In this document: piece by piece, positions 8,240 through 17,178 of the stretch
How the letters are laid out: the number at the start of each line of letters is the position of its first letter
Numbering within the stretch: the stretch's first letter is position 1
Assembly (NCBI RefSeq): GCF_019216885.1
Contig: NZ_JAAQRC020000001.1
Coordinates: 3,711,001-3,775,000 of the forward strand
Source of the DNA: Methylobacterium sp. SyP6R
Lineage (GTDB): Bacteria > Pseudomonadota > Alphaproteobacteria > Rhizobiales > Beijerinckiaceae
DNA: 64,000 bases
Direction: 5' to 3'
Made by a program: the position numbers and the translations under genes
Notes under the pieces: model-generated
What the model was told of the DNA's origin: nothing
Database searches by the model: none
Seen by the model: the letters and a program-made list of their open reading frames with translations, nothing else

Positions 8240-11200
8240 GTGGAACCCTCGACCGCGACCGCGACCCCCGAAGCGAAGGCCAGCCGAACCGACCTGATCG
8301 CCGCCGCGGCGGCATTGGCGGAGGACCGGGGGGGACCCGGCGGCTTCGTCCGCGACCTCTTCGGGCGCGTCGCGCCGGAGGACCTGACCGCCTATCCGCC
8401 CGAGGCCCTGGCCGACCTGGCGCTCGCCGCCCGCGCCCATCTCGCCGCGGCGCGGCCCGCCCGCACGATCAGCGCGGTGCGCCTCTCCGATAGCGAGGTG
8501 GAGCGGGACGGGCGCCGGCGCGACCTCACGGTCTTGGAGGCGGTCAACGCCAACCGGCCGTTCCTGCTCGATTCGACGCTCGCTGAGCTCGTCGCCCGCG
8601 GCTACCAGCCCCGCCTCGTCGCCCACCCGATCCTCGGCGTCGAGCGCGACGCGGACGGCGCCCTGGTGCGGGTCGTCGGCGAGACCACCGCACAGGAGAG
8701 CGGACCCGACGCCGAGGGCCTCGCCCGCGAGAGCTTCATCCACGTCCACCTCGACCGCATCGACGACGAAGCCGCCCGCGCGACGCTCGCCGCGAGCCTC
8801 GCCCGGATCTATGCCGACGTCGCCGTGACGGCGGCCGACCATACGGCGATGGTAGAGCGGCTCGCCGAGGCGGCGGCGGGGCTCGCCGAGGCGCCGGCGC
8901 CGCTGGCGCGCGAGGAAGTGTCGGAGGCCCGCGCCTTCCTCGACTGGCTGCGCGACGGGCATTTCGTGCTGCTGGGCCTGCGCGAGTACCGCGACCGGGA
9001 CGGCGCCGACCATGCCGGCGTGACCGGCAGCGGGCTCGGCCTCCTGCGCGATCCCGCCATCGAGGTCCTGCGCCGCGGCGACGCCATGGTGGCGGTGACG
9101 CCGGAGATCCGCGCCTTCCTGGAGGGGCCGGAAGCGCTCCTCGTCACCAAGGCGAGCCTGCGCTCGCGGGTGCGTCGGCAGGCCCATCTCGACATGGTGG
9201 GGATCAAGCTGTTCGCGAGCGACGGGCAGCTCTCGGGCGAGTTGCGCCTCGTCGGCCTGTTCACCGGCAGCGCCTATGCGAGCCGGGCCGAGGAAGTGCC
9301 GTATCTCCGCCGCAAGGTCGCCCGGGTGGTCGCCAAGGCCGGCCTCGACCCGACGAGCCATGCCGGGCGCTCCCTCCTCCACGTCCTCGAGACCTATCCG
9401 CGCGACGACCTGTTCCAGATCGAGCCGGGCCTCCTCCTGCGCTTCGCGCTGGCCATCGTGTCGCTCGCCGACCGGCCGCGGGTGCGGGTGCTGGCAAGGC
9501 CCGACAAGTTCGGCCGCTTCGTCTCGCTGCTCGCCTACCTGCCGAAGGACCGCACCGACGCCCGGCTCCAGGCCCGGATCGGCGCCTACCTCGCGGAGGC
9601 CTTGGGCGGCCGGGTCTCGACCATCGCGCCGGATTACCCGGAAGGCCCGCTCGCGCGCCTCCACGTCATCGTGGCCACACCCGGCGCGCCGCCGGAGGAG
9701 ATCGATGCCGGCGCGCTCGAGGCCGGCATCGCCGATCTCGCCCGCACCTGGGCCGATTCCCTGCGCGAGTCATTGAGCCAGAGCCGCGGCGGCGATGCCC
9801 GCGGCCTCGCCGCCGTCTATGCCGACGCCTTCCCGGCCGGCTATCGTGAGATGTATTCGGGCGCCCAGGCGCTCCCCGACATCGCCATCCTGGAGCGGAT
9901 CTCGGAAGGCCAACCCCGGGCGGTCGACCTGTTCCGCCGCCCCGGCGACCCCGACACCCGGATCGGCCTGAAGGTCTTTTCCCGCGGCACCGCCCTGCCG
10001 CTCTCCGAGCGGGTGCCGGTCCTGGAGAATCTCGGCTTCCGGGTCATCGACGAGCGCTCCTACCGCCTCAAGCCGGAGGGTGCCGGCGCCCGGGTCTTCC
10101 TGCACGACATGGTGCTGGAGCGCGCCGGCGGCGGCCCGGTCGACGTGGCCGCCGTGGAAGGACCGGTCGAGGCGGCTTTGCTCGCGCTCGCCCGCGATCT
10201 CGCCGAATCCGACGCCTATAACCGCCTGGTGCTGGAAGCCGGACTCGGCTGGCGCGACGTGGCGCTCGTGCGGGCGCTCGGCCGCTACCTGCGCCAGTTG
10301 CGCATCCGCTACGGCCAGGATTATCTGGCGGCGACGCTGTCGCGCCATCCGGCCCTCGCCCGGCGCCTGGTGGCGCTGTTCTACGCCCGCTTCGACCCCC
10401 GCCTCGACGGCGACCGCGCCGCGCAGCAGGACGCGGTGCGGGCCGAGATCGAGGCGGATCTGGCGAACGTCACCAGCCTCGACGAGGACCGGATCCTGCG
10501 CCGCTTCGTCAACCTGGTGGAGGCGGCGCAGCGCACGAACTTCTTCCAGATCGGCCGCAACGGCCTTCCCCCCGAGACCATCGCGTTCAAGTTCCGCTGC
10601 GCGAAGGTCGACGGGATGCCGCTGCCCCGGCCGCTCTTCGAAATCTTCGTCTACTCGCCCCGCGTCGAGGGCGTGCACCTGCGCTTCGGCTACATCGCCC
10701 GCGGGGGCCTGCGCTGGTCGGATCGGCCGGAGGACTTTCGGACCGAGGTGCTGGGCCTCGTCAAGGCGCAGCAGGTCAAGAACGCCGTGATCGTGCCGGT
10801 CGGCGCCAAGGGCGGCTTCTTCCCCAAGCGCCTGCCCCCGACGAGCGACCGCCAGGCCTGGATGCAGGAGGGCACCGAGAGCTACCGGATCTTCATCCGC
10901 ACGCTGCTCTCGCTCACCGACAACATCGTCGACGGCCGGATCGTGCCGCCTCCCGCCACCGTGCGACACGACGAGGACGACGCCTACCTGGTGGTCGCCG
11001 CCGACAAGGGCACCGCCACCTTCTCGGACATCGCCAACGCCCTGTCGCTGGAGGCGCATCACTGGCTCGGCGACGCCTTCGCGTCGGGCGGCAGCCAGGG
11101 CTACGACCACAAGCAGATGGGCATCACCGCCCGCGGCGCCTGGGAGGCGGTGAAGCGCCACTTCCGCGAGGTCGATATCGACATCCAGGCCGAGCCGGTC

Positions 11201-13102
11201 ACGGTCGTGGGCGTCGGCGACATGTCGGGCGACGTGTTCGGCAACGGCATGCTGCTGTCGCGCTGCCTGAAGCTGGTGGCCGCCTTCGACCACCGCGACA
11301 TCTTCCTCGATCCCGATCCCGATCCGGCCGTCGCTTACGCCGAGCGCAAGCGCCTGTTCGATCTGCCCCGCTCGTCCTGGGCCGATTACGACCGGCAAAA
11401 AATCTCGGCCGGCGGCGGGGTGTTCTCGCGCCAGGCCAAGACCGTGCCGCTGTCGCCGCAGGTGCGGGCCCGCCTCGGGCTCGACCGGGCGGAGGCGACG
11501 CCGGCCGAGGTGATGCAGGCGATCCTGCGCGCGCCCGTCGATCTCCTGTGGTTCGGCGGCATCGGCACCTATGTCCGCGCGGCTGCCGAGAGCGACGACG
11601 AGGCCGGCGACCGGGCCAACGACGCGATCCGCATCACCGGCGCCGAATTGCGCGCCCGGGTCGTCGGCGAGGGCGCGAATCTGGGTCTCACCCAGCGCGG
11701 CCGGATCGAGGCGGCGCGGCGCGGGGTGCGCCTCAACACCGACGCGATCGACAACTCGGCCGGCGTCAACACCTCGGACGTCGAGGTCAACATCAAGATC
11801 GCCCTCGCCACGCCTGAGCGCGACGGGCGGCTCAGCCCGGAAAGCCGCAACGCGCTCCTCTCCGGCATGACCGAGGCGGTGGCCGACCTGGTGTTGCGCA
11901 ACAACCAGCTCCAGACGCTGGCCCTGTCGCTCGCCCAGCGCTCCGCCACGACCGAGACGGGCTTCGCCGCCCGGCTGATGCAGGGGCTGGAGGCCGACGG
12001 GCGCCTCGACCGCAACGTCGAGTTCCTGCCCTCCGATGCGGTGCTCGCCGAGCGGGCGCAGGGCGGCGAAGGCCTGACCCGGCCGGAACTGGCGGTGCTG
12101 CTCGCCTACGCCAAGCTGTCGCTGAAGGACGCGCTCCTCGACTCCGCGGTGCCGGACGATCCGTATCTCGCCCGGGAGCTGGAGCGGTCCTTCCCGCCGG
12201 TTCTGGTCGCCCGCTATCCCGACGCGGTCGAGAGCCACCGCCTGCGCCGGGAGATCATCGCCACGAGTCTCGCCAACGCCATCGTCAACCGCGGCGGGCC
12301 GACGCTCGTCAGCCGGCTGTCCGACGAGACCGGCGCCGAGGCCGCCGCCATCGCGGCCGCCTTCGCGGTGACCCGCGACGCCTTCGGGCTGATGGAGCTC
12401 AACAAGGCGGTGGACGGGCTCGACGGCGCGATCTCCGGCGACCAGCAGCTCGCGCTCTACGCCGAATTGCAGGACCTGCTGCGCCAGCGCATGGTCTGGT
12501 TCATCCGCAACGGCGAGGCGGCGCCGGGCGGCATCGAGGCGGCGGTGGCGCGTTACCGCGACGGCATCGCGGCGGTCTCCGCGGCCTTGCCGGGCGCCCT
12601 GCCGCCTGCCGCCGCCGAGGCCCTGGCCCGGCGTATCCGGACCCTGGTCGATCACGGCGTGCCCGACGCCCTGGCCTCCCGCCTCGCCGCGTTGGGCGAG
12701 CTGGGTGCGGCGCCGGACATCGTCCAGGTCGCCGAGGCGACCGGGCGCCCGCCGGCGGCGATCGCCGCGACGCATTTCGCGCTGGCCGACCTCTTCCGCC
12801 TCAATGCCCTCGCGGCCGCCGCCCGGGCGGTACCGGTGGCCGACACCTTCGACCGCATCGCCCTGGAACGCGCGATCTCCGGCATCGCCGGCGCCCACCG
12901 GGCGCTGACCGCCGAGGCCGCCGCCTTCGACGCGCAAGGCGCCGCCGCGGTCGAGGCCTGGGGCCAGGCCCGCGGCGCCTCGCTCGCCCGCATCCGCACC
13001 GCGGTCGCGGCCATCGCCGCCTCGGGCCTCACGGTCTCGAAGGTCTCGGTGGCGGCGAGCCTGCTCGGGGATTTGGCGCAGAAGGACTTGGCGCAGCGAT
13101 GA
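8240..13102 (+). CDS. gdhB: NAD-specific glutamate dehydrogenase, large type
   Basis: 1620 residues, the size of the large bacterial NAD-GDH class. It oxidatively deaminates glutamate to 2-oxoglutarate and ammonium. ACT-like regulatory segments fill the N-terminal half. The catalytic core lies around residues 820-1200: G-G-L-R-W-S-D-R-P-E-D-F-R-T-E, then V-G-A-K-G-G-F with the substrate Lys, and the NAD-binding part with G-V-G-D-M-S-G-D-V-F-G-N. The GTG start at 8240 has a strong GAGGAAGG ribosome site, unlike the longer frame from 8141. The stop overlaps the bluB start by 4 bases. Large antisense frames across it are GC-driven shadows. Confidence 0.93.
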   Translation: MEPSTATATPEAKASRTDLIAAAAALAEDRGGPGGFVRDLFGRVAPEDLTAYPPEALADLALAARAHLAAARPARTISAVRLSDSEVERDGRRRDLTVLEAVNANRPFLLDSTLAELVARGYQPRLVAHPILGVERDADGALVRVVGETTAQESGPDAEGLARESFIHVHLDRIDDEAARATLAASLARIYADVAVTAADHTAMVERLAEAAAGLAEAPAPLAREEVSEARAFLDWLRDGHFVLLGLREYRDRDGADHAGVTGSGLGLLRDPAIEVLRRGDAMVAVTPEIRAFLEGPEALLVTKASLRSRVRRQAHLDMVGIKLFASDGQLSGELRLVGLFTGSAYASRAEEVPYLRRKVARVVAKAGLDPTSHAGRSLLHVLETYPRDDLFQIEPGLLLRFALAIVSLADRPRVRVLARPDKFGRFVSLLAYLPKDRTDARLQARIGAYLAEALGGRVSTIAPDYPEGPLARLHVIVATPGAPPEEIDAGALEAGIADLARTWADSLRESLSQSRGGDARGLAAVYADAFPAGYREMYSGAQALPDIAILERISEGQPRAVDLFRRPGDPDTRIGLKVFSRGTALPLSERVPVLENLGFRVIDERSYRLKPEGAGARVFLHDMVLERAGGGPVDVAAVEGPVEAALLALARDLAESDAYNRLVLEAGLGWRDVALVRALGRYLRQLRIRYGQDYLAATLSRHPALARRLVALFYARFDPRLDGDRAAQQDAVRAEIEADLANVTSLDEDRILRRFVNLVEAAQRTNFFQIGRNGLPPETIAFKFRCAKVDGMPLPRPLFEIFVYSPRVEGVHLRFGYIARGGLRWSDRPEDFRTEVLGLVKAQQVKNAVIVPVGAKGGFFPKRLPPTSDRQAWMQEGTESYRIFIRTLLSLTDNIVDGRIVPPPATVRHDEDDAYLVVAADKGTATFSDIANALSLEAHHWLGDAFASGGSQGYDHKQMGITARGAWEAVKRHFREVDIDIQAEPVTVVGVGDMSGDVFGNGMLLSRCLKLVAAFDHRDIFLDPDPDPAVAYAERKRLFDLPRSSWADYDRQKISAGGGVFSRQAKTVPLSPQVRARLGLDRAEATPAEVMQAILRAPVDLLWFGGIGTYVRAAAESDDEAGDRANDAIRITGAELRARVVGEGANLGLTQRGRIEAARRGVRLNTDAIDNSAGVNTSDVEVNIKIALATPERDGRLSPESRNALLSGMTEAVADLVLRNNQLQTLALSLAQRSATTETGFAARLMQGLEADGRLDRNVEFLPSDAVLAERAQGGEGLTRPELAVLLAYAKLSLKDALLDSAVPDDPYLARELERSFPPVLVARYPDAVESHRLRREIIATSLANAIVNRGGPTLVSRLSDETGAEAAAIAAAFAVTRDAFGLMELNKAVDGLDGAISGDQQLALYAELQDLLRQRMVWFIRNGEAAPGGIEAAVARYRDGIAAVSAALPGALPPAAAEALARRIRTLVDHGVPDALASRLAALGELGAAPDIVQVAEATGRPPAAIAATHFALADLFRLNALAAAARAVPVADTFDRIALERAISGIAGAHRALTAEAAAFDAQGAAAVEAWGQARGASLARIRTAVAAIAASGLTVSKVSVAASLLGDLAQKDLAQR

Positions 13103-13734
13103 GCGCGCCGGAATTCGGGGCGGACTTCCGGGCCCGCTTCGCGGACCTGGTCGCCTGGCGCCGCGACGTGCGGCGCTTCCGTCCCGATCCGGTACCGGAG
13201 GAGGCGTTGCGGGAGAGCCTGGCGCTCGCCTGCCTCAGCCCCTCGGTCGGCAACAGCCAGCCCTGGCGCTTCGTCCGGGTCTCGAACCCTGAGCGGCGCG
13301 CAGCGGTCGCGGCGAGCTTCACCCGCTGCAACGACGCGGCGGCGGCCTCCTACGACGACGCCCGGGCCAGCGCCTATCGCAGCCTCAAGCTCGCGGGCCT
13401 GCGCGAGGCGCCGGTGCATCTCGCGGTGTTCTGCGACGAGGCCACGGGGGCCGGCCACGGCCTCGGCCGGGCCACCATGCCGGAGATGCTGCGCTACTCC
13501 GCCGTCACGGCGGTCCACACCTTCTGGCTCGCGGCGCGCAGCCACGGCCTCGGCGTCGGCTGGGTCTCGATCCTGTGCCCCGAGGAGGTCGCCGCCGTCC
13601 TCGACGTGGCGCCGTCCTGGCGGCTCATCGCTTATCTGTGCGTCGGCTACCCGGTGGAGGAGCATGCCGACCCGGAACTGGTGCGGCACGGCTGGCAGGA
13701 GCGGCAGGAGGCGGGAACGATGACGGAGCGCTGA
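13099..13734 (+). CDS. bluB: 5,6-dimethylbenzimidazole synthase BluB
   Basis: 211 residues, a nitroreductase-fold flavoenzyme that cleaves FMN to make 5,6-dimethylbenzimidazole, the lower ligand of cobalamin. Diagnostic parts are R-R-D-V-R-R-F near residue 24, C-L-S-P-S-V-G-N-S-Q-P-W-R, the Y-R-S-L-K-L-A-G-L region and G-V-G-W-V-S-I. The ATG overlaps the TGA of NAD-GDH (ATGA, 4 bp), so the two should be translationally coupled. No other cobalamin gene is nearby. The C-terminal tail (E-R-Q-E-A) is slightly longer than usual. Confidence 0.92.
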   Translation: MSAPEFGADFRARFADLVAWRRDVRRFRPDPVPEEALRESLALACLSPSVGNSQPWRFVRVSNPERRAAVAASFTRCNDAAAASYDDARASAYRSLKLAGLREAPVHLAVFCDEATGAGHGLGRATMPEMLRYSAVTAVHTFWLAARSHGLGVGWVSILCPEEVAAVLDVAPSWRLIAYLCVGYPVEEHADPELVRHGWQERQEAGTMTER

Positions 13735-13772
13735 GCGCGGCGCAGACCCGGATTGCGCGGGCCGCACTTCCA

Positions 13773-13792
13773 TACATACCAGTAGGTACAAT
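13773..13792. promoter_or_regulatory. Operator-like palindrome before the tautomerase gene
   Basis: The core TACC-AGTA-GGTA (13777-13788) lies in an imperfect inverted repeat, ACATACC against GGTACAA, about 45 bp before the tautomerase start. This resembles TetR-family operators. A TetR gene lies about 1 kb downstream. The link is a guess. Confidence 0.3.
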
Positions 13793-13833
13793 AAAAGGAT
13801 CGAGGCTGCTCGGGCAGCCGCGGAGACCTTCCC

Positions 13834-14241
13834 ATGCCCCTGGTCACCCTGACACTGAAGCGCGAACGCCCTGCACCGGAGCGCCGCGCCATCGCGGATG
13901 CGGTTCACGCCGCCCTCGTCGAGAGCATCGGCATCCCGCCCGACGACCGGTTCCACGTCGTGTCGCACCAATTCGACGATGTGATCTACGATCCGGGTTA
14001 CCTGGGTATCGCCCGCAGCGACGACCTGGTGATGATCCAGGTCCATCTCTCGACCGGGCGCAGCGTCGCGCAGAAGAAGGCGTTGTTCGAGGCCATCGCG
14101 AAAAGTCTCGGCGGGGTCGGGATCCGGCCGGAGGACGTGTTCGTGACCCTGGTCGAGATCGCCCGGGAGAACTGGTCGTTCGGCCACGGCATCGCCCAGT
14201 ACGCCGATGCCGCGCCGCCGCATCTCGCGGGCAGGGCCTGA
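13834..14241 (+). CDS. Tautomerase-family protein
   Basis: 135 residues starting M-P-L-V, leaving the catalytic Pro1 after Met removal, as in 4-oxalocrotonate tautomerase relatives. The following K-R-E-R-P-A-P-E-R-R-A-I-A-D-A-V-H and F-D-D-V-I-Y-D-P-G-Y-L segments, and the length, fit the Tautomerase_2 subgroup (malonate-semialdehyde-decarboxylase or cis-CAAD-like fold). The substrate cannot be told. It ends E-N-W-S-F-G, a common late motif of the subgroup. It stands alone between bluB and a repeat-rich gap, with a possible operator upstream. Confidence 0.8.
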   Translation: MPLVTLTLKRERPAPERRAIADAVHAALVESIGIPPDDRFHVVSHQFDDVIYDPGYLGIARSDDLVMIQVHLSTGRSVAQKKALFEAIAKSLGGVGIRPEDVFVTLVEIARENWSFGHGIAQYADAAPPHLAGRA

Positions 14242-14309
14242 GGGCTGGCCGGGCGGGACGCGTCGCGGCATACCGCGTCCGACGCAGCAAGGCTGTCCGG
14301 GGACAGATA

Positions 14310-14760
14310 TAGCGCAGGTCTCTCCCTCCCCCCTCTGCGGGGGAGGGTGGCCTACGAAGTAGGTCGGGAGAGGGGCAGCGCGACGATTGCAGGGCTTGGC
14401 GCCCTTCAGAACGGCTCAGGCACTTCCGGAAGCGTGGCTCCCATCTCCCGCCCCACTCCGTGGGGCACCCTCCCCCGCAGAGGCTAGCGTGTTCACACAT
14501 CTCGGTTTGAGCGCTTTCCCCTCAAAGGTAGCGCGCCTCTCCTCCCCCTTGTGGGGAGGAGCCGGAGGTGGGGGTGGTGCCAGATAAGGCTCAGCGGTGC
14601 CTTCTGCACCACCCCCACCCCTAGCCCCTTCCCACAACTTGCAGCGATACCGGGCAAGCCCGGGATCGCCAGGGGGAGGGGAAGCGCGCTTACCTTCAAT
14701 GGGTTAGCATTCAGAGGAAAAGTGTGAATCCGCTAGCCCGCAGAGGGGGGAGGGAGAAGC
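14310..14760. repeat. Mosaic of palindromic intergenic repeats
   Basis: This stretch contains CCTCTGCGGGGGAGGG (about 14332), its inverted form CCCTCCCCCGCAGAGG (about 14468) and a further CCGCAGAGGGGGGAGG (about 14739). Between them is a CTCCCCCTTGTGGGGAGGAG hairpin (about 14541-14560) followed by a GGAGGTGGGGGTGGTGC arm with its complement near 14608. Such C/G-run palindromes recur in rhizobial and methylobacterial intergenic DNA. No gene is supported in 14242-14813. Confidence 0.6.
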
Positions 14761-14813
14761 CCGCGTCATTCCACCTTCCTTGGACAGCCCTGCCCACCGG
14801 CAGGAGACAGGAC

Positions 14814-15398
14814 GTGGCACGGCCAGGATCATCGAAGCGCGAGGCGATCGTCGCGGCGACGAAGGCGCTGCTGTGGGAGCGCGGCTACGAGGCGACGAGC
14901 CCGCGGGACGTGCTGGCGCGCAGCGGCGCCGGCCAGGGCAGCCTCTATCACCATTTCCCGGGCAAGCGGGAGGTGGCGGCCGCGGCGCTCGCCGAGATGG
15001 CCGAGGAGGAGATCGCGGTGATCGACGCGCTGTTTTCGCCCGGGACCCCGCCCCTCGACCGCGTGCGCGCCTATCTCACCCGCGAGCGGCAGGCCTTGCG
15101 CGGCTGCCGCCTGGCGCGGCTCGCCAACGAATCCGCCATGGAGGAGCCGGCCTTGCGCGCGCCGGTCGCGGCCTATGTCGGGCATATCCAGGCGCAGCTG
15201 CGCGCGAGCCTGGAGGAGGCGGATGCGGCGGGCGGCCTCGCCGCGGGAATCGCGCCCGCCGCGCTCGCGGCCATGCTGATCGCGGTGGTCGAGGGCGGCT
15301 ACGTGCTCGCCCGGGTGCACTGGGACGAGGCGGCGATGCGCGCGGCGATCGACGGCGCCGTGCAGGTGCTCGACGCCGTCACCCGCCCTCGGGCGTGA
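14814..15398 (+). CDS. TetR-family transcriptional regulator
   Basis: 194 residues. An N-terminal helix-turn-helix (about 8-55) has K-R-E-A-I-V-A-A-T-K-A-L-L-W-E-R-G-Y then G-A-G-Q-G-S-L-Y-H-H-F-P-G-K, the classic TetR recognition helix. The C-terminal ligand and dimer domain includes C-R-L-A-R-L-A-N-E-S-A, typical of the LmrA/YxaF-like subgroup. The GTG start at 14814 has AGGAGA upstream; longer frames run into the repeats. It converges on an SMR pump gene (6 bp apart), a plausible but unproven regulatory target. Confidence 0.85.
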   Translation: MARPGSSKREAIVAATKALLWERGYEATSPRDVLARSGAGQGSLYHHFPGKREVAAAALAEMAEEEIAVIDALFSPGTPPLDRVRAYLTRERQALRGCRLARLANESAMEEPALRAPVAAYVGHIQAQLRASLEEADAAGGLAAGIAPAALAAMLIAVVEGGYVLARVHWDEAAMRAAIDGAVQVLDAVTRPRA

Positions 15399-15404
15399 CC
15401 TCGC

Positions 15405-15731
15405 TCAGGTGTGAACTTGGGCCGCCGCCAGGATGCCGACGCCGACCGCAATGACTCCGATGCCGAGGATCATCAGCGGCGTCACCGGCTCGCCGAACAG
15501 GATCGCGCCGCCGAGCGCGGCGCCGACCATGCCCACCCCGGCCCAGATCGCGTAGACGATGCCGATCGGCAGCATGTCCATGCTGCTCGACATCAGCCAC
15601 AGGGCGGTGCCGTAGCCCAGCGCCACGAGGAGCGTCGGGCCCGGGCGGGTGAGGCCGTCGGCGGCCTTGAGGGCGAGCGTCGCGGTGATCTCGGCGCCGA
15701 TCGCCACCGCGAGGATCAGGAACGGGTTCAT
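15405..15731 (-). CDS. Small multidrug resistance (SMR/EmrE-like) transporter
   Basis: 108 residues with four membrane helices, the standard SMR length. The essential membrane-embedded Glu is at residue 14 (G-A-E-I-T-A-T), the aromatic W of Y-A-I-W-A-G-V-G is in helix 3, and the family end I-L-G-I-G-V-I-A-V-G-V is present. SMR dimers exchange protons for cationic drugs or guanidinium-like compounds. Its start overlaps the stop of the upstream dehydrogenase gene by 4 bp, so the two are co-transcribed and coupled. Confidence 0.88.
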   Translation of the reverse strand: MNPFLILAVAIGAEITATLALKAADGLTRPGPTLLVALGYGTALWLMSSSMDMLPIGIVYAIWAGVGMVGAALGGAILFGEPVTPLMILGIGVIAVGVGILAAAQVHT

Positions 15732-16900
15732 GCGCGCGCCGTCCGCGGCAGGACCGGCGCGGGCCCCTGAGCCGGATCGGGCGCCACGAACATCTCGAGG
15801 TCGTCGGCGAATTGCTCGGCAATCTCGGGGGCGTTCTCCAGGCAGACCGCGAGATAGTCGGTGAAGGACGGCGGCGGAGAAAAACCCTCGGCGAGGAGCC
15901 GCACGTTCGAGAAGGTCAGGTCGAGGGAGCAGAAGGCGTAATAGGCCCGCACCGCCCGCAGCATCGCCTGCTTCAGGGACCCGTCGAGGCCGAAGGTCTC
16001 GGAAAAGCGCCGGCGCAGCAGCGCCCGGTCGGCGGCGAGGTCGAAGCGCATGAAGTCGTCGCGCGGGCCGCCCGCCGGGTCGGCCGCCGCGAAGGCGCGC
16101 ATCAGGTCGTCCCAGCGGGCCCGGGCGCCCTCGCCGGCCGAGACGTGGTAGAGGTTATGCGCGAGCTGCGGCTTGCGCAAAAGGCCGAGCAGGCTGTCGG
16201 CGGCCCAGTCGACCGGGATGATGTCGACGGCGCTCTCGGGCGCGCACGGCACCAGGCGCAGGCGGTCGGCGGCGCGGATCACCCACAGGATGCTCGAGCT
16301 CGGCGCCGCTCCCAGGGTCGAATGGCCGACGACGATCGAGGGGCGGGCGACCACGATCGGCAGGTCGGAGAAGCTGCCGGCAAGCGACGTCTCGGCCGCC
16401 GCCTTCGAGACCGTGTAGGCGACGAGGTGGCGGGCCTGGGGCGAGGGATAGGCCGCCTCCTCGACGAGGGAGGGCGCCTCGGCGCCGCAGATCATCGCGG
16501 TGCTGACGTGCAGGAAGCGGACGAGGCGCGGCATGGCGCGGGCGCGGCGGGCCAGCGCCAGGGTGCCGTCGTGGTTGGTGCGGCTGACCCGCTCCTCGCC
16601 CCACCACGAGGTATCGGCGGCCAGGTGCAGAACGTGGGTGATCGAATCGAGCCGCGGGTCGGCATCGAGGTCGGCGCGGGTGAAGTCGCCCGGCACCACC
16701 TCGACGAGGCGCGCGAGGCGCTGGGCGGTGAACGGGTCGGTGAAGCGCGACAGTCGCGCGGCGATCCGCTGCCGGCCCTGCTCGACGCTGGTGCAGCGCA
16801 CGAGGCAGACCCACTCGGCACCGTCGCGCCGGCTCAGGGCCTGATGAAGGACGGCGCCGCCCAGGAAACCGGTTGCGCCCGTCAGTAATATCCGTGCCAC
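15728..16900 (-). CDS. Thioester-reductase-like NAD(P)-dependent dehydrogenase
   Basis: 390 residues of the extended SDR fold, closest in style to the thioester-reductase/male-sterility domain (NAD_binding_4). It begins with the nucleotide motif T-G-A-T-G-F-L-G-G at residues 8-16, and has H-L-A-A-D-T-S-W-W, the S-T-A-M-I-C-G strand and the active-site Y-T-V-S-K (catalytic Y and K). It lacks any carrier or adenylation domain. The GTG start at 16900 has GGGGAGG upstream. It is followed by the SMR gene with a 4-bp overlap. The substrate (fatty acyl or sugar-like) is unknown. Confidence 0.78.
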   Translation of the reverse strand: MARILLTGATGFLGGAVLHQALSRRDGAEWVCLVRCTSVEQGRQRIAARLSRFTDPFTAQRLARLVEVVPGDFTRADLDADPRLDSITHVLHLAADTSWWGEERVSRTNHDGTLALARRARAMPRLVRFLHVSTAMICGAEAPSLVEEAAYPSPQARHLVAYTVSKAAAETSLAGSFSDLPIVVARPSIVVGHSTLGAAPSSSILWVIRAADRLRLVPCAPESAVDIIPVDWAADSLLGLLRKPQLAHNLYHVSAGEGARARWDDLMRAFAAADPAGGPRDDFMRFDLAADRALLRRRFSETFGLDGSLKQAMLRAVRAYYAFCSLDLTFSNVRLLAEGFSPPPSFTDYLAVCLENAPEIAEQFADDLEMFVAPDPAQGPAPVLPRTARA

Positions 16901-17178
16901 GCTGGACCTCCCCGTGCCCTGGAGAGATGCCACAGACGATCAGGCAATAAATCCACCCTGGCGGCATCATCCTCTCATTCACGCAGTATGTTGCGCCAGA
17001 GCAACCGTCTATTTCTCGTTTTGGTTAGTCCGTCTGAGCAAAAACGATCCAAGAAACACAATAGAAACTATGGATATAGGCCAAACGGTATATGTCATAG
17101 CATGCAAGATCGTTCGTCCGCCGCGGATCACGGCGGCGCGCGACTCAGACATCCTTCGGAAACAATCGCAGCGCGGGC

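Noticed and set aside
9770..12937. A 1055-codon open frame on the minus strand opposite NAD-GDH
   Set aside because: Its composition is Arg/Gly/Asp/His rich with no family motifs, as expected for the antisense of a GC-rich gene.
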